Under the pieces are notes generated by a model, which was not told the origin of the DNA, searched no databases, and saw nothing but the letters and a program-made list of their open reading frames with translations. The translations under genes were made by a program, and so were the position numbers. A stretch of DNA of 38,044 nucleotides from Pseudonocardiaceae bacterium (GTDB taxonomy: Bacteria; Actinomycetota; Actinomycetes; Mycobacteriales; Pseudonocardiaceae): the NCBI GenBank assembly GCA_025924655.1, contig JAICHZ010000003.1, forward strand, positions 1-38,044. The letters run 5' to 3'. Positions 1 to 10,181 of the stretch are shown piece by piece (position 1 is the first letter of the stretch; each line of letters begins with the position of its first letter).

Positions 1-117
1 AGCTTAGCACGCGCGCTCACCGAACTCTGACGCAGCGGACTCGACCGGTTAGTCGTCCCCGATACCATCGGGACAGCCCGCCGGTAGGCCGGCGCGAACC
101 TGGGAACGGAGGTCGCC

Positions 118-993
118 GTGGGCAAGGCGCAGCGGTTCGAGCGTCGGTTGCAGGGTATGGTCGGGGACGCCTTCGCCCGGGTTTTCGGCGGTAGCGTGGT
201 GCCGCAGGAGGTGGCGCAGGCGCTCCAGCGCGAAGCTGACGACAATGCACGCCCGCTCGCGGGCGGGCGGGTGCTCGCGCCTAACCGTTACACCGTGACG
301 CTCGGAGCGGCCGACCACGACCGCCTCGCGGGCGACGAGCAGCGGGTGATCCGGATGCTCACGAGCTGCATCCAGAGCCATCTCGCTGAGCAGGCGTGGG
401 ATGTCTACGGAGGCCTTGTGGTAACCCTGGAGCGGTCTGAGACCCTGCACACGGGACAGTTCCGCACCAGCTCGTCCGTCGATCCAGACACACCGCAATC
501 TCGTAACGCAGGAGAGCGAGCGATGACTCAGCAACCAGCCCCGGACTACGGACAACCGGCCGGCTATGACTTCTCGGACTCCCGGTATGTCCAGGACGGC
601 TATCAGCCGGGACACCAGCGCTACGACGAGAGCTACGGTGAATATGATGGCAGCCAGCCTGGTTATGGCGGCCATGCACCGGTAAACCAGGTGAGTTACC
701 CCCGGCTTTCGGCGTCGCTCACCCTCGATGACGGATCGAATCGCTCTTACCAGCTGACCGAAGGCGTCACGGTGGTGGGTCGTGGCCAGGACGCCCAGTT
801 TCGCGTGCCCGACACCGGCGTGTCCCGGCGCCACGTGGAGATCACTTGGGACGGTCAAAACGCGATGCTCGCCGACCTCGGATCGACCAACGGCACGACG
901 GTCAACGGCACCCCGGTCCAGTCCTGGCAACTCGTTGACGGCGACGTGGTACGGGTCGGGCAGTCCCGGCTCGTCTTCCGTACCCAGGGATGA
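118..993 (+). CDS. fhaA: FHA domain protein FhaA (DUF3662 + C-terminal FHA), Tyr/Gly-rich linker
   Basis: N-terminal MGKAQRFERRLQGMVGDAFARVFGGSVVPQEVAQALQREAD and C-terminal FHA signature GRG..SRRH..LGSTNGTTVNG; first gene of the fhaAB-pstP-rodA-pbpA-pknAB operon. Confidence 0.93.
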   Translation: MGKAQRFERRLQGMVGDAFARVFGGSVVPQEVAQALQREADDNARPLAGGRVLAPNRYTVTLGAADHDRLAGDEQRVIRMLTSCIQSHLAEQAWDVYGGLVVTLERSETLHTGQFRTSSSVDPDTPQSRNAGERAMTQQPAPDYGQPAGYDFSDSRYVQDGYQPGHQRYDESYGEYDGSQPGYGGHAPVNQVSYPRLSASLTLDDGSNRSYQLTEGVTVVGRGQDAQFRVPDTGVSRRHVEITWDGQNAMLADLGSTNGTTVNGTPVQSWQLVDGDVVRVGQSRLVFRTQG

Positions 994-1000
994 CCTCAGC

Positions 1001-1459
1001 GTGCCGGAGCTGGTACTACAGCTGACCAGAGCGGGTTTCCTGCTGCTGCTCTGGCTGTTCGTGGTGGCCGCGTTACGCGTCGTGCGCTCCGATCTGTTCG
1101 TCGCCTCCGGGCTGCGCGCCAGCCTGCCGATATCCCGCCGCGGTGCGCGGATCGCGGAGCGAAACCGGACGCCACGCCAGCTGGTGGTGACTGCGGGCGG
1201 CCTCGCGGGCACCCGTATCTCGCTGGATGGCAGGCCCATTCTGATCGGTCGGGCCGATGACTCCACACTGGTGCTCGATGACGACTACGCGTCCACCCGG
1301 CATGCCCGCCTGGGTTTGCAGGGCGGGGACTGGTTTCTCGAGGATCTGGGCTCCACCAACGGCACCTACCTGGACCGAGCTAAAGTCACCGGACCTACCC
1401 GGGTTCCTCTTGGAGTCCCGATCCGCATCGGCAAGACGGTGATCGAGCTGCGCTCATGA
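1001..1459 (+). CDS. fhaB: FHA domain protein FhaB/FipA-like (GTG start inside ORF 782..1459)
   Basis: VPELVLQLTRAGFLLLLWLFV N-terminal TM, then FHA motif IGRADDSTLVLDDDYASTRHARL...DLGSTNGTYLD; ATGA overlap with pstP. Confidence 0.92.
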   Translation: MPELVLQLTRAGFLLLLWLFVVAALRVVRSDLFVASGLRASLPISRRGARIAERNRTPRQLVVTAGGLAGTRISLDGRPILIGRADDSTLVLDDDYASTRHARLGLQGGDWFLEDLGSTNGTYLDRAKVTGPTRVPLGVPIRIGKTVIELRS

Positions 1460-2871
1460 CTCTGGTTCTGCGCTACGCAGCCCGAAGCGACCGCGGCCTG
1501 GTTCGGCAGAACAACCAGGACGCGGTGTACGCGGGCCCGCGTTTATTGGCGCTCGCCGACGGGATGGGCGGTCACGCGGCGGGCGACATGGCAGCCAAGG
1601 TGATGATCGCGGCCTTCGTCCCGCTGGACGACGACGAACCCGGCAACGACCTGCTGGACCAGTTGCACGAGGCCACCCTCGCTGGTAACGCCGCGATCAG
1701 CGAGCTGGTCCGGGAGGAACCCGAACGCGAGGGTATGGGCACCACGCTGACCGCGGTGCTCTTCGGCGGCAACAAGATCGGCTTGGTGCATGTCGGCGAC
1801 TCGCGCGCCTACCTGTTACGCGACGGGGTGTTCAGCCAGATCACCCACGACGACACCTTCGTCCAGTCGTTGATCGACGAAGGACGCATCTCCGAGCACG
1901 AGGCCAGCCACCATCCACAGCGCTCGCTGCTACTCAAGGCGCTCACCGGGCACGACGTGGAGCCCACGTTCACGGTCCGGGAGGCCTTCGCCGGGGACCG
2001 TTACCTGCTGTGCTCCGATGGTCTTTCCGGTGTGGTCAGCGCCGAGACGCTGGCCGAGGGACTGACCATCCCGGAACCTCAGGCCTGCGCTGACCGGCTT
2101 ATCGAGCTCGCGTTGCGGGGCGGCGGCCCAGACAACATCACCTGCATCGTGGCCGATGTGGTGGACGTCGAATACGGCGATGATGAGCCGATCATCGGCG
2201 GGGCGGCCGGCGACGGAATCGAGGAACCGCAGCCTGACTCGGCGGCCTCCCGGGCCGCAACAGCCACGCTGCCACGCCCAGCGGAGCCCACCCGGATCGA
2301 GCCCGCGCCCCCTGACCCGGAACTGCGCCGTCGCAAGCAACGGCGCGCGATGATCGGCCTGGCTGTCGTTGCCGTGCTAGTCGGCACCGTCGCCGCCATC
2401 AGCTCGATCCTGGTACTGAGCCAGTACTACGTGGGAGCCGCCAGCACCGGCGAGGTAGCCGTCTTCCACGGTGTCCGCGGCGAGTTCCTCGGTCTGCCGC
2501 TGCACACCTGGGCCGAAGGGAGCTGCCGCGACGGCGCGCACGGCTGCGAGGCGGTGTTCTTGCGCGACCTGCAACCATACGCCCGGAGCAACGTGCGCCG
2601 CGGGATGATCAGCAACAGCGGGATGGAAGGCGCGCGCGAGATCATCGGTCGGCTGCGCACCAATGATCTGTTGCCGCTGTGCCCCCGGGCCGGCACCGGG
2701 AACGTTCCGGTCGAGGCGTCGCGGTTGCCTTCCCCCGCCACCGAAACTCCCGCCAGCGGAAACGCTACGGACAACGCTGCCAGAGATACTCCCGGCAGCC
2801 CGACGACGACCGGTACGCCACTGCCGGATAAGCCCTCGGAACCCGGAGTGGACTGCCGGACGGTGAGCTGA
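1456..2871 (+). CDS. pstP: PP2C-family Ser/Thr protein phosphatase PstP with TM segment
   Basis: ARSDRGLVRQNNQDAVYAG, LALADGMGGHAAGD, HVGDSRAYLLRDG, LCSDGLSGVV, GGGPDNITCIVADV motifs; operon position. Confidence 0.95.
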   Translation: MTLVLRYAARSDRGLVRQNNQDAVYAGPRLLALADGMGGHAAGDMAAKVMIAAFVPLDDDEPGNDLLDQLHEATLAGNAAISELVREEPEREGMGTTLTAVLFGGNKIGLVHVGDSRAYLLRDGVFSQITHDDTFVQSLIDEGRISEHEASHHPQRSLLLKALTGHDVEPTFTVREAFAGDRYLLCSDGLSGVVSAETLAEGLTIPEPQACADRLIELALRGGGPDNITCIVADVVDVEYGDDEPIIGGAAGDGIEEPQPDSAASRAATATLPRPAEPTRIEPAPPDPELRRRKQRRAMIGLAVVAVLVGTVAAISSILVLSQYYVGAASTGEVAVFHGVRGEFLGLPLHTWAEGSCRDGAHGCEAVFLRDLQPYARSNVRRGMISNSGMEGAREIIGRLRTNDLLPLCPRAGTGNVPVEASRLPSPATETPASGNATDNAARDTPGSPTTTGTPLPDKPSEPGVDCRTVS

Positions 2872-4310
2872 TGGTCACGGCGGTTCCCACTGCGGACGCG
2901 GGCGCCCAGCCCGGGTCCGCTCCGCCCACCAAACGCGGCATAGAGCTGATCATGCTGGCCTTCGCCGCGATCGTGGTGACCACGGCGCTGGTACTGGTGG
3001 AGCTCAACCAACCGCACGGGGTCACCCGGTCGGTGCTCTACGACGGAGCCGCTTACCTGGCCTTGTTCGGCGCCGCCCATATTGCGGTGCGGTGGTTCGC
3101 GCCATACGCCGACCCGCTGATCCTGCCCTGCGTGGCGTTGCTCAACGGGCTGGGGCTGGTGATGATCCACCGGCTCGACCTGGCTGGCGAGGCAGCGGCC
3201 GCCTCGGTCGGTGACCCGGTCCCGACCGGCAACCTCCCGCATCAGATCGCCTGGACCACACTCGGGCTTGGCATGTTCGTGGCGGTGCTGGTGCTGGTCC
3301 GCGACCATCGCATGCTGGCCCGTTACGGCTATACCTGCGGGCTGGTCGGGCTGGCGGCGCTGGCCCTGCCAGGCCTGCTGCCCGGCGCTATCTCCGAGGT
3401 CAACGGCTCGAAGATCTGGCTGCGGGTCGGCGGGTTGACGATCCAACCGGGTGAGTTCGCCAAGATCCTGATCATGATCTTCGTCGCCGCATTCCTGGTG
3501 ACCAAACGTGACCTTTTCACCACGGCGGGCCGCAAAGTGCTGGGCATGGAACTGCCCAGAGCCAGAGACCTCGCCCCGCTGCTGGCGGCCTGGGGGATTT
3601 CGCTGGGCGTACTGGTGATCGAGAAGGATCTGGGCACCTCACTGCTGTTCTTCGGCATCGTGCTGGTGCTCATCTACGTCGCCACCGAACGGGTCGCCTG
3701 GCTGGTGATCGGGCTGATCTTCTTCCTCGGTGGCGCGACGGTCTCGGACATGCTCTTTCGGCATGTGCAACGCCGGGTGACCGCCTGGATCAACCCCTTC
3801 TCCGACTACGACGGAGCCGGCTACCAGATGGCGCAGTCGTTGTTCGGGTTGGGCACCGGCGGGGTGTTCGGCACCGGGCTGGGTGCCGGCCGTCCCGACC
3901 TGGTGCCCGAAGCGCACACCGACTACATCACCGCCGCGATCGGCGAGGAGCTGGGTTTTGTCGGGTTGGCCGCCGTGTTGTTCACCTACCTGCTGGTGGT
4001 CATGCGCGGCATGCGTACCGCATTGACCGTCCGGGACACCTTCGGCAAGCTGCTCGCCGCGGGGCTGGCCTTCGCGATCGGTCTGGAAGTGTTCATCGTG
4101 GTCGGCGGGGTGACCAAGCTGATCCCGCTGACCGGGCTCACCGCGCCGTTCCTGGCCTACGGCGGCTCGTCGCTGCTCGCCAACTACATCCTGGTGGCGC
4201 TGCTGCTGCGGATCTCCCATGCGGCGCGCTCCCCGGCCGCGTCGGCGGCCCCGCGCAAGCCGGTAGCGCCGTTGGCCGAGGCACGCACCGAAATGGTGCA
4301 GCGCCCGTGA
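2871..4310 (+). CDS. rodA: SEDS family peptidoglycan glycosyltransferase RodA/FtsW
   Basis: Polytopic; EKDLGTSLLFFGIVLVLIYVAT, GAGYQMAQSLFGLGTGGVFGTGLG, TDYITAAIGEELGFVG motifs. Confidence 0.95.
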   Translation: MVTAVPTADAGAQPGSAPPTKRGIELIMLAFAAIVVTTALVLVELNQPHGVTRSVLYDGAAYLALFGAAHIAVRWFAPYADPLILPCVALLNGLGLVMIHRLDLAGEAAAASVGDPVPTGNLPHQIAWTTLGLGMFVAVLVLVRDHRMLARYGYTCGLVGLAALALPGLLPGAISEVNGSKIWLRVGGLTIQPGEFAKILIMIFVAAFLVTKRDLFTTAGRKVLGMELPRARDLAPLLAAWGISLGVLVIEKDLGTSLLFFGIVLVLIYVATERVAWLVIGLIFFLGGATVSDMLFRHVQRRVTAWINPFSDYDGAGYQMAQSLFGLGTGGVFGTGLGAGRPDLVPEAHTDYITAAIGEELGFVGLAAVLFTYLLVVMRGMRTALTVRDTFGKLLAAGLAFAIGLEVFIVVGGVTKLIPLTGLTAPFLAYGGSSLLANYILVALLLRISHAARSPAASAAPRKPVAPLAEARTEMVQRP

Positions 4311-5782
4311 ACACTCCGCTTCGTCGGGTCGCGCTGGCCGTCATGGGCATGATCGTGCTGCTGCTGGCCAACGCCACCTACATCCAGGTGGTCAACGCCG
4401 ATACCTACCGCACCGACCCGCGCAACCGGCGGGTGCTGCTCGATGAGTACAGCCGGCAGCGCGGCGAGATCATCGCCGGCGGGTTGCCGGTGGCCAGCTC
4501 GGTCGAGACCAGCGGGCAGCTGCGTTTCCTTCGCAAGTACCTCGACGGCCCGATGTACGCCCCGGTCACCGGCTACTACTCGCTGCGTTACGGCGCGGGC
4601 GGCATGGAGAACGCGATGGACTCCGTGCTCAACGGTTCCGATGGCCGGCTGTTCGTGCGGCGGCTGTCGGACCTGGTCACCGGGCGCGAACCCAGCGGCG
4701 GCAGCGTCGAGCTCACCATCAACCCGGCCGTCCAACGGGTGGCCTACGACCAGCTGACCCGCCGGGGTTATACCGGCGCGGTGGTGGCGATCAAGCCGAG
4801 TACCGGGGAGATCCTGGCAATGGCGTCCACCCCGTCCTACGACCCGAACCAGCTGTCCTCGCACGATGGCGCGCAGCAGGAGTCCGCCTGGAACGCGGAC
4901 ACCTCGCCTAAGCGTGAGATTCCACTGACCAACCGGGCAGTCGCAGCCATCTACCCGCCGGGGTCGACCTTCAAGCTGGTGGTCACCGCCGCCGCGCTGG
5001 AGGCGGATAAGGCCACCCCGGAGACCCCGCTGACGGCGGCCGCGGCGTTGCAGCTGGAGAACACTACGACGTTGCTGCACAACTTCGCCGACCAGCCGTG
5101 CGGACCGGGCGCCACGGTCACGCTCAAGACGGCATTGGTGCGGTCCTGCAACGCCGCCTTCGCGCAGCTCGCCGCCACGGTCGGTGAAGCCGACCTGCGC
5201 AAGCAGGCCCAATTGCTCGGTATCGGGCAGCAGGATCTCGCCATCCCGATCCCGGTGACACCATCGACGCTGGGCGCCATTCCCGACGTCGCCGCGTTGG
5301 AACAGTCCGGCATCGGGCAGCGCGATGTGGCGCTGAGCCCCTTGCAGAACGCGATGATCGCCGCGACGATCGCCAACGGCGGGGTGCGAATGAAACCCCA
5401 GTTGGTGCGCAACATCCTGGCCCCGGACCTGTCGGTGCTGGACCAGACCGCACCGGAGCAGGTCGGCGTGGCGATGTCTCGCTTCACCGCCGATCAGATC
5501 CGAGACCTGATGGTCGCCGCGGAGAACAGCTACCGCAACGACGGTAAGATCAGGGGTGTCACCATCGCCGCGAAGACCGGCACCGCCGAGCATGGCGCTG
5601 ATCCCAAGAACACCCCTCCGCACGGTTGGTATGTGGCTTTCGCGCCCGCCGACAACCCGCAGGTCGCGATCGCAGTGCTGGTCGAGAACGGTGGAGACCG
5701 CAACCTGGAGGCCACCGGCGGCTCCCTAGCCGCCCCCATCGGCCGAGCCGTCATCGGCGCCGCCCTGCAAGGAGCCCGCTGA
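4307..5782 (+). CDS. pbpA: Penicillin-binding protein PbpA (transpeptidase)
   Basis: [10 protein letters not shown] (SxxK), SCNAAF (SxN), [10 protein letters not shown] (KTG); TGATG coupling to pknA. Confidence 0.95.
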   Translation: MNTPLRRVALAVMGMIVLLLANATYIQVVNADTYRTDPRNRRVLLDEYSRQRGEIIAGGLPVASSVETSGQLRFLRKYLDGPMYAPVTGYYSLRYGAGGMENAMDSVLNGSDGRLFVRRLSDLVTGREPSGGSVELTINPAVQRVAYDQLTRRGYTGAVVAIKPSTGEILAMASTPSYDPNQLSSHDGAQQESAWNADTSPKREIPLTNRAVAAIYPPGSTFKLVVTAAALEADKATPETPLTAAAALQLENTTTLLHNFADQPCGPGATVTLKTALVRSCNAAFAQLAATVGEADLRKQAQLLGIGQQDLAIPIPVTPSTLGAIPDVAALEQSGIGQRDVALSPLQNAMIAATIANGGVRMKPQLVRNILAPDLSVLDQTAPEQVGVAMSRFTADQIRDLMVAAENSYRNDGKIRGVTIAAKTGTAEHGADPKNTPPHGWYVAFAPADNPQVAIAVLVENGGDRNLEATGGSLAAPIGRAVIGAALQGAR

Positions 5783-7224
5783 TGCTGAGCAGCGGGCAGG
5801 TGTTGGCGGGGCGCTACCAGTTGGGGCGGCGCATCGCCATCGGCGGGATGGGCGAGGTGTGGCGGGCCGCCGACAGTCGGCTGGACCGGGAGGTCGCCGT
5901 CAAGGTGCTCAGGCCGGAGCTGTCCGGCGACGCCGAGTTCCGGCAGCGGTTCCACACCGAGGCGCGGATGACCGCGTCGCTGAACCATCCGGGGATCGCC
6001 GCGGTGCACGACTACGGTGAAGCAGCGAGCGATCCAGTGGTCGCGTACCTGGTCATGGAGCTGGTCCCGGGGGATCCGCTCGACACCATCCTGATCCGGC
6101 ATCCGCGGCTGAGCGCCAACCGGACGCTGGACATCCTGGGCCAAGCCGGCGCCGCGCTGCAGGCCGCCCACGAGCGCGGTCTGGTGCATCGAGATATCAA
6201 ACCCGCAAACATCATGATCACCCCCGACGGCACAGTGAAGCTCACCGACTTCGGCATCGCCAGAGCCGTCGACGCAGCGCCGGTGACCCGCACCGGGATG
6301 GTGATGGGCACCGCGCACTACATCGCCCCGGAGCAGGCATCTGGCGACGACACCGGTCCGGCTGGAGATGTCTACTCGTTGGGCGTGGTGGGTTACGAGT
6401 GCCTAGCCGGCGGGCGCCCGTTCTCGGCGGACAACGCCGTGACCATCGCGATGATGCACATCCGCGACCAGCCACCTCCGTTGCCGCCGGATGTGCCGCC
6501 AGCAGTCTGTGAGCTGATCGAGACGGCGCTGGCCAAGGACCCCGGCCAGCGCTACCGCACCGGCGGTGAGTTCGCCGCCGCCGTTGCCGCCGTCCAGGCC
6601 GGGCGCCGGATGCCGCTGCCTACCGGAGTGGACTCCCGCAGCCCCGCTACGGCAGCACTGCGTGACAGCCAGCCGCCACCAACCGCGTTGCTGCCATCCG
6701 TGCCGCCCCCGGGGTCGCGCTACCCCGAGCGGCGCGGCGCAGGGCGAATCACGGTTGCCCTGCTCGGTGTGCTCGCGGTAGTGCTGGGCGGATACCTGGT
6801 CCGTGAGGTGTTTCTCACAGCCGCACCCACTGGGGTGGCCGCCGGGACAGGTATGACCACCGCCGCCCCGGTTGCTCCGGTGACACCGTCGCCCATCCCA
6901 GACCCGGTCGTGACAGCGCCGCCTGCCGCGCACCAGCCAGTCCAGCCGCAACCCACCAAGATGCGACCCGACCCGGAGCCGACCAACCCGGGCGACGCAG
7001 CCCCGGAGGTACTCATCATTCCGACCGATTACTTGGGCTACCGGGGCAGCGATGCCGTCGTGACCGCGAAGGTGCATGGGTTGATACCGCGAGTGGTCGA
7101 CGACAATGGCGACCAGATCGACCCGGACCTGCGGTCGCAGTGCAGGGTCATCGGAGTGGACCCGCTGTCCGGTTACGTCCCGCTGCGATCAACTCTGGAA
7201 CTGACCTGCCGGGAGGGACAGTGA
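5782..7224 (+). CDS. pknA: Ser/Thr protein kinase PknA (ATG at 5782 within ORF 5626..7224)
   Basis: [47 protein letters not shown]-terminal TM. Confidence 0.94.
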   Translation: MLSSGQVLAGRYQLGRRIAIGGMGEVWRAADSRLDREVAVKVLRPELSGDAEFRQRFHTEARMTASLNHPGIAAVHDYGEAASDPVVAYLVMELVPGDPLDTILIRHPRLSANRTLDILGQAGAALQAAHERGLVHRDIKPANIMITPDGTVKLTDFGIARAVDAAPVTRTGMVMGTAHYIAPEQASGDDTGPAGDVYSLGVVGYECLAGGRPFSADNAVTIAMMHIRDQPPPLPPDVPPAVCELIETALAKDPGQRYRTGGEFAAAVAAVQAGRRMPLPTGVDSRSPATAALRDSQPPPTALLPSVPPPGSRYPERRGAGRITVALLGVLAVVLGGYLVREVFLTAAPTGVAAGTGMTTAAPVAPVTPSPIPDPVVTAPPAAHQPVQPQPTKMRPDPEPTNPGDAAPEVLIIPTDYLGYRGSDAVVTAKVHGLIPRVVDDNGDQIDPDLRSQCRVIGVDPLSGYVPLRSTLELTCREGQ

Positions 7225-7328
7225 GCGGTCGGTCCCCATCGGGTGACAGCCGGAGGGGGGGCATGATGGAGCCCGGACCAGGCCGCACCACGGCACGGAT
7301 CACGAACAAGGACCTGAACGGCGCCGGA

Positions 7329-9290
7329 ATGACCATTCCCCGACTACTGTCGGACCGCTACGAGCTGGGCGAGACGCTCGGCTATGGCGGCATGTCCGAA
7401 GTGCATCTCGGACGCGACGTGCGGCTCGACCGCGACGTCGCGGTCAAGGTGCTGCGCGCCGATCTCGCCCGGGATCCGCAGTTCCAGCACCGCTTCCGGC
7501 GGGAGGCGCAGAACGCCGCCGCGCTGAACCATCCCGCCATCGTCGCGGTGTATGACACCGGCGAGACGGTTTCTGGCTACGGTCCGTTGCCGTACATCGT
7601 GATGGAGTACGTCGAGGGCCGCACGCTGCGCGACATCGTCAAGACCGAGGGTCCGATGGACGAGCAGCGCGCGATGGAGACGATGGCGGACATCTGCGCC
7701 GCGCTGGACTTCAGCCACCGCAACGGCATCATCCACCGCGATGTCAAACCGGCCAACGTGATGATCAACAATGCCGGCGCGGTCAAGGTGATGGACTTCG
7801 GTATCGCCAGGGCGCTGGCCGACGGGCAGGGCGTGACCCAGACCGCCGCAGTGGTCGGCACCGCGCAGTATCTGTCCCCCGAACAAGCACGTGGGGAACT
7901 GGTGGACGCCCGGTCGGATGTCTACGCCGCCGGTTGCGTGCTGTACGAGCTGATCACCGGAGAGCCGCCGTTCACGGGGGACTCCCCGGTCGCGGTGGCC
8001 TACCAGCACGTCCGCGAAGATCCCATCCCACCGTCGCGGCAGAATCCTGACGTGTCCGCGGCGCTGGACGCGGTGGTGCTCAAGGCGATGAGCAAGAATC
8101 CGGCCAACCGTTACCAGTCCGCTGCTGAGATGCGCACGGACCTGGTTCGGGTCTTGTCCGGCCAGCGCCAGCTGGCGCCGGTGATCATGACCGATGCGGA
8201 CCGTGACCGAATGCTCGACTCGGGCCCCACGGTCGCCATCCGGCCGATCCGACCCACTCGGGCCAGCCGCCGCCACGGCGATCCCACCGCAGCGTCGGTC
8301 GAGGAGCGGCGGTCCGGGCGGGGTCTGGGAATCCTCACCACGGTTGTCATCATCGCGATCGTCGGACTGCTACTGCTGCTGTTCACCGACGTCTTCGGTG
8401 GCGGACCGAAAGCCGTCGCGCTACCCAACGTGGTCGGTCAGCCGGTGCCGTCTGCCGAGCAGTCGCTCAACGCCGCCGGGTTCCAGACCGAGCGTCACCC
8501 GGTCGAGTCAACCCCGCAGGACCTCGATCGGGTGGTGGCGATGAGCCCGGTCGGCCAGGCGGCACGGGGAACAACGGTGCGGCTGGACGTCGGCGCGGGG
8601 CCGGCTGAGGTAGAGGTGCCCAACCTGCTCGGTCTGGACCGCGTCCAGGCCCAGGCGTCCCTGCAACAGGTGGGTCTGGTGCTCTCCCCCGACCAAGGCA
8701 CCCAAGTCGCCCAGGACGACAAGGATATCGGCCGGGTACTCGTCCAGGATCCGGCCGCCGGTGGCCGGCTGGCCAAGGGCAAAGCTGTGGCCATCACAGT
8801 CGGGGTGGCGCCGGAGACGGTGGGTGTGCCCGACGTCGTCGGCACCAACATCGACCAGGCTCAGCGCAACCTCGTGGTCGCGCACCTCACCGCCGCGGTC
8901 CAGGACGTCGACTCCACGGCGCCCAAGGGCCAGGTCCTGAGGCAGAACCCAGGCGGGGGTAACACCGTCAAGGCGGGCGCTACGGTCACCCTCACGGTGT
9001 CCCGAGGCAACCAGATCCAGATGCCGGACCTGCGCGGTCAGACCCCGACACAGGCGCAGAACGCGCTGCGGAAGTTGGGTTGGACCGGGACTCTGAAGCA
9101 GGTCTTCACGCCGGTCGAGGATGCGACTCAGGTCGGGTTCATCGTCGCCCAGGACGTTCCTGTGGGTACCGGCTTCGCTCGCGATCAGACCATCACGATT
9201 ACCGTCGGCCAGAACAACGCGGCCACCAGCACGACCACCACGGGTGGGATCTTCGGCGGTACCACAGGATTCCCCACCCCAGGTGGCTGA
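7329..9290 (+). CDS. pknB: Ser/Thr protein kinase PknB with four PASTA repeats (likely start at 7329; ORF open from 7140)
   Basis: MTIPRLLSDRYELGETLGYGGMSEVHLG; HRDVKPANVM; TM VVIIAIVGLLLLLF; PASTA starts VALPNVVGQ, VEVPNLLGL, VGVPDVVGT, IQMPDLRGQ. Confidence 0.95.
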   Translation: MTIPRLLSDRYELGETLGYGGMSEVHLGRDVRLDRDVAVKVLRADLARDPQFQHRFRREAQNAAALNHPAIVAVYDTGETVSGYGPLPYIVMEYVEGRTLRDIVKTEGPMDEQRAMETMADICAALDFSHRNGIIHRDVKPANVMINNAGAVKVMDFGIARALADGQGVTQTAAVVGTAQYLSPEQARGELVDARSDVYAAGCVLYELITGEPPFTGDSPVAVAYQHVREDPIPPSRQNPDVSAALDAVVLKAMSKNPANRYQSAAEMRTDLVRVLSGQRQLAPVIMTDADRDRMLDSGPTVAIRPIRPTRASRRHGDPTAASVEERRSGRGLGILTTVVIIAIVGLLLLLFTDVFGGGPKAVALPNVVGQPVPSAEQSLNAAGFQTERHPVESTPQDLDRVVAMSPVGQAARGTTVRLDVGAGPAEVEVPNLLGLDRVQAQASLQQVGLVLSPDQGTQVAQDDKDIGRVLVQDPAAGGRLAKGKAVAITVGVAPETVGVPDVVGTNIDQAQRNLVVAHLTAAVQDVDSTAPKGQVLRQNPGGGNTVKAGATVTLTVSRGNQIQMPDLRGQTPTQAQNALRKLGWTGTLKQVFTPVEDATQVGFIVAQDVPVGTGFARDQTITITVGQNNAATSTTTTGGIFGGTTGFPTPGG

Positions 9291-9314
9291 CCGGTCAGCG
9301 CACGGCCGCGGGGG

Positions 9315-9959
9315 TCAGCGCACCGCCGCGGCCGAGGCGAGCTTGCGCATCTGGTTCTCGAGTTCGACCACCCGTGCCTCGTCCACCTCGCCGCCCGCGA
9401 GACGCAGCCAGTTCGCCAGCAAGCGGTGCCCGGAGTCGGTGAGCACCGACTCCGGGTGAAACTGCACGCCGTGCACCGGAAGCTCCCGGTGACGCAGCGC
9501 CATCACGATGCCCGACTCGGTGCGGCCGGTGACCTCGAGCTCGTCCGGGATGGTCTCGGGCAGCACGGTCAGAGAGTGATACCGGGTGGCGGTGAACGGC
9601 TGCGGCAACCCGGCGAGCACCGCAGCGCCGTTGTGATACACCAGCGACGTCTTCCCGTGCAGCAGTTCCGGGGCTCGCGCCACGGTGGCGCCCCAGACGG
9701 CCCCGATCGCCTGGTGCCCGAGGCAGACGCCGAGTAACGGGCGGCGCTGCGCGGCACAGTCTCGGATGATGTCCATGCTCGCGCCAGCCCGGTCCGGCGT
9801 ACCTGGGCCGGGGCTGATCAACACGGCGTCCGCGGCGGCGACGTCTCCTGGCTCGACCACGTCGTTGCGCCGCACCACGCACTGGCATCCCAGCTGCGCC
9901 AGGTACTGCACAAGGTTGTATACGAAGCTGTCATAGTTGTCGATCACAAGGACCCGCAT
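9315..9959 (-). CDS. trpG: Aminodeoxychorismate/anthranilate synthase component II (glutamine amidotransferase)
   Basis: MRVLVIDNYDSFVYNLVQYL, ISPGPGTPD, GVCLGHQAI, HGVQFHPESVLT class I GATase motifs. Confidence 0.93.
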   Translation of the reverse strand: MRVLVIDNYDSFVYNLVQYLAQLGCQCVVRRNDVVEPGDVAAADAVLISPGPGTPDRAGASMDIIRDCAAQRRPLLGVCLGHQAIGAVWGATVARAPELLHGKTSLVYHNGAAVLAGLPQPFTATRYHSLTVLPETIPDELEVTGRTESGIVMALRHRELPVHGVQFHPESVLTDSGHRLLANWLRLAGGEVDEARVVELENQMRKLASAAAVR

Positions 9960-9985
9960 GCCAGGCAGCGTAGCTGCCTGGCATG
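9957..9985. repeat. Perfect inverted repeat (13-bp arms, 3-nt loop) overlapping the trpG start codon
   Basis: catgccaggcagc-gta-gctgcctggcatg; trpG ATG is 9959-9957 on the minus strand. Confidence 0.9.
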
Positions 9986-9990
9986 TTCGT

Positions 9991-10019
9991 GAGCGGGCGC
10001 CGCGCGGCGGCGCCCGCTC
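9991..10019 (-). terminator. Terminator-like hairpin (11-bp arms, 7-nt loop) overlapping the stop of the 51-aa ORF
   Basis: gagcgggcgcc-gcgcggc-ggcgcccgctc, perfect arms; no U-tract. Confidence 0.6.
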
Positions 10020-10173
10020 ATCCCGCAGTGACGTCGTTAAACGGCAGCCGAGGCTCCAGCCAAGGGAATGCCACCAGCATCAACAACGCCGCCACCGCTG
10101 CGACGAGCAACAGGGCTTCCAAGAGCTTCACCGCGCGCGAGCCGGGCAAGTGCCGCCAAATCCAGCTGTACAT
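10018..10173 (-). CDS. Small 51-aa membrane protein, absent from supplied ORF track
   Basis: MYSWIWRHLPGSRAVKLLEALLLVAAVAALLMLVAFPWLEPRLPFNDVTAG*; GGAGG upstream of ATG; one TM helix; lies between sortase and trpG on the same strand. Confidence 0.8.
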   Translation of the reverse strand: MYSWIWRHLPGSRAVKLLEALLLVAAVAALLMLVAFPWLEPRLPFNDVTAG

Positions 10174-10181
10174 GAGCCTCC

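Noticed and set aside
49-1266. Long minus-strand ORF (405 aa) opposite fhaA/fhaB
   Set aside because: Shadow ORF of high-GC DNA; no recognisable domain, lies antisense to well-supported genes.
4184-5623. 479-aa minus-strand ORF opposite pbpA
   Set aside because: Shadow frame; low-complexity Arg/Gly/His composition and antisense to clear PBP motifs.
118-9290. Gene order novelty in the fhaA-pknB cluster
   Set aside because: Standard actinobacterial operon order; no unusual insertions apart from a Tyr-rich FhaA linker that is common in the family.
9286-9299. gctgaccggtcagc palindrome between pknB and trpG
   Set aside because: Perfect but only 14 bp with no loop; insufficient to call a terminator or operator.
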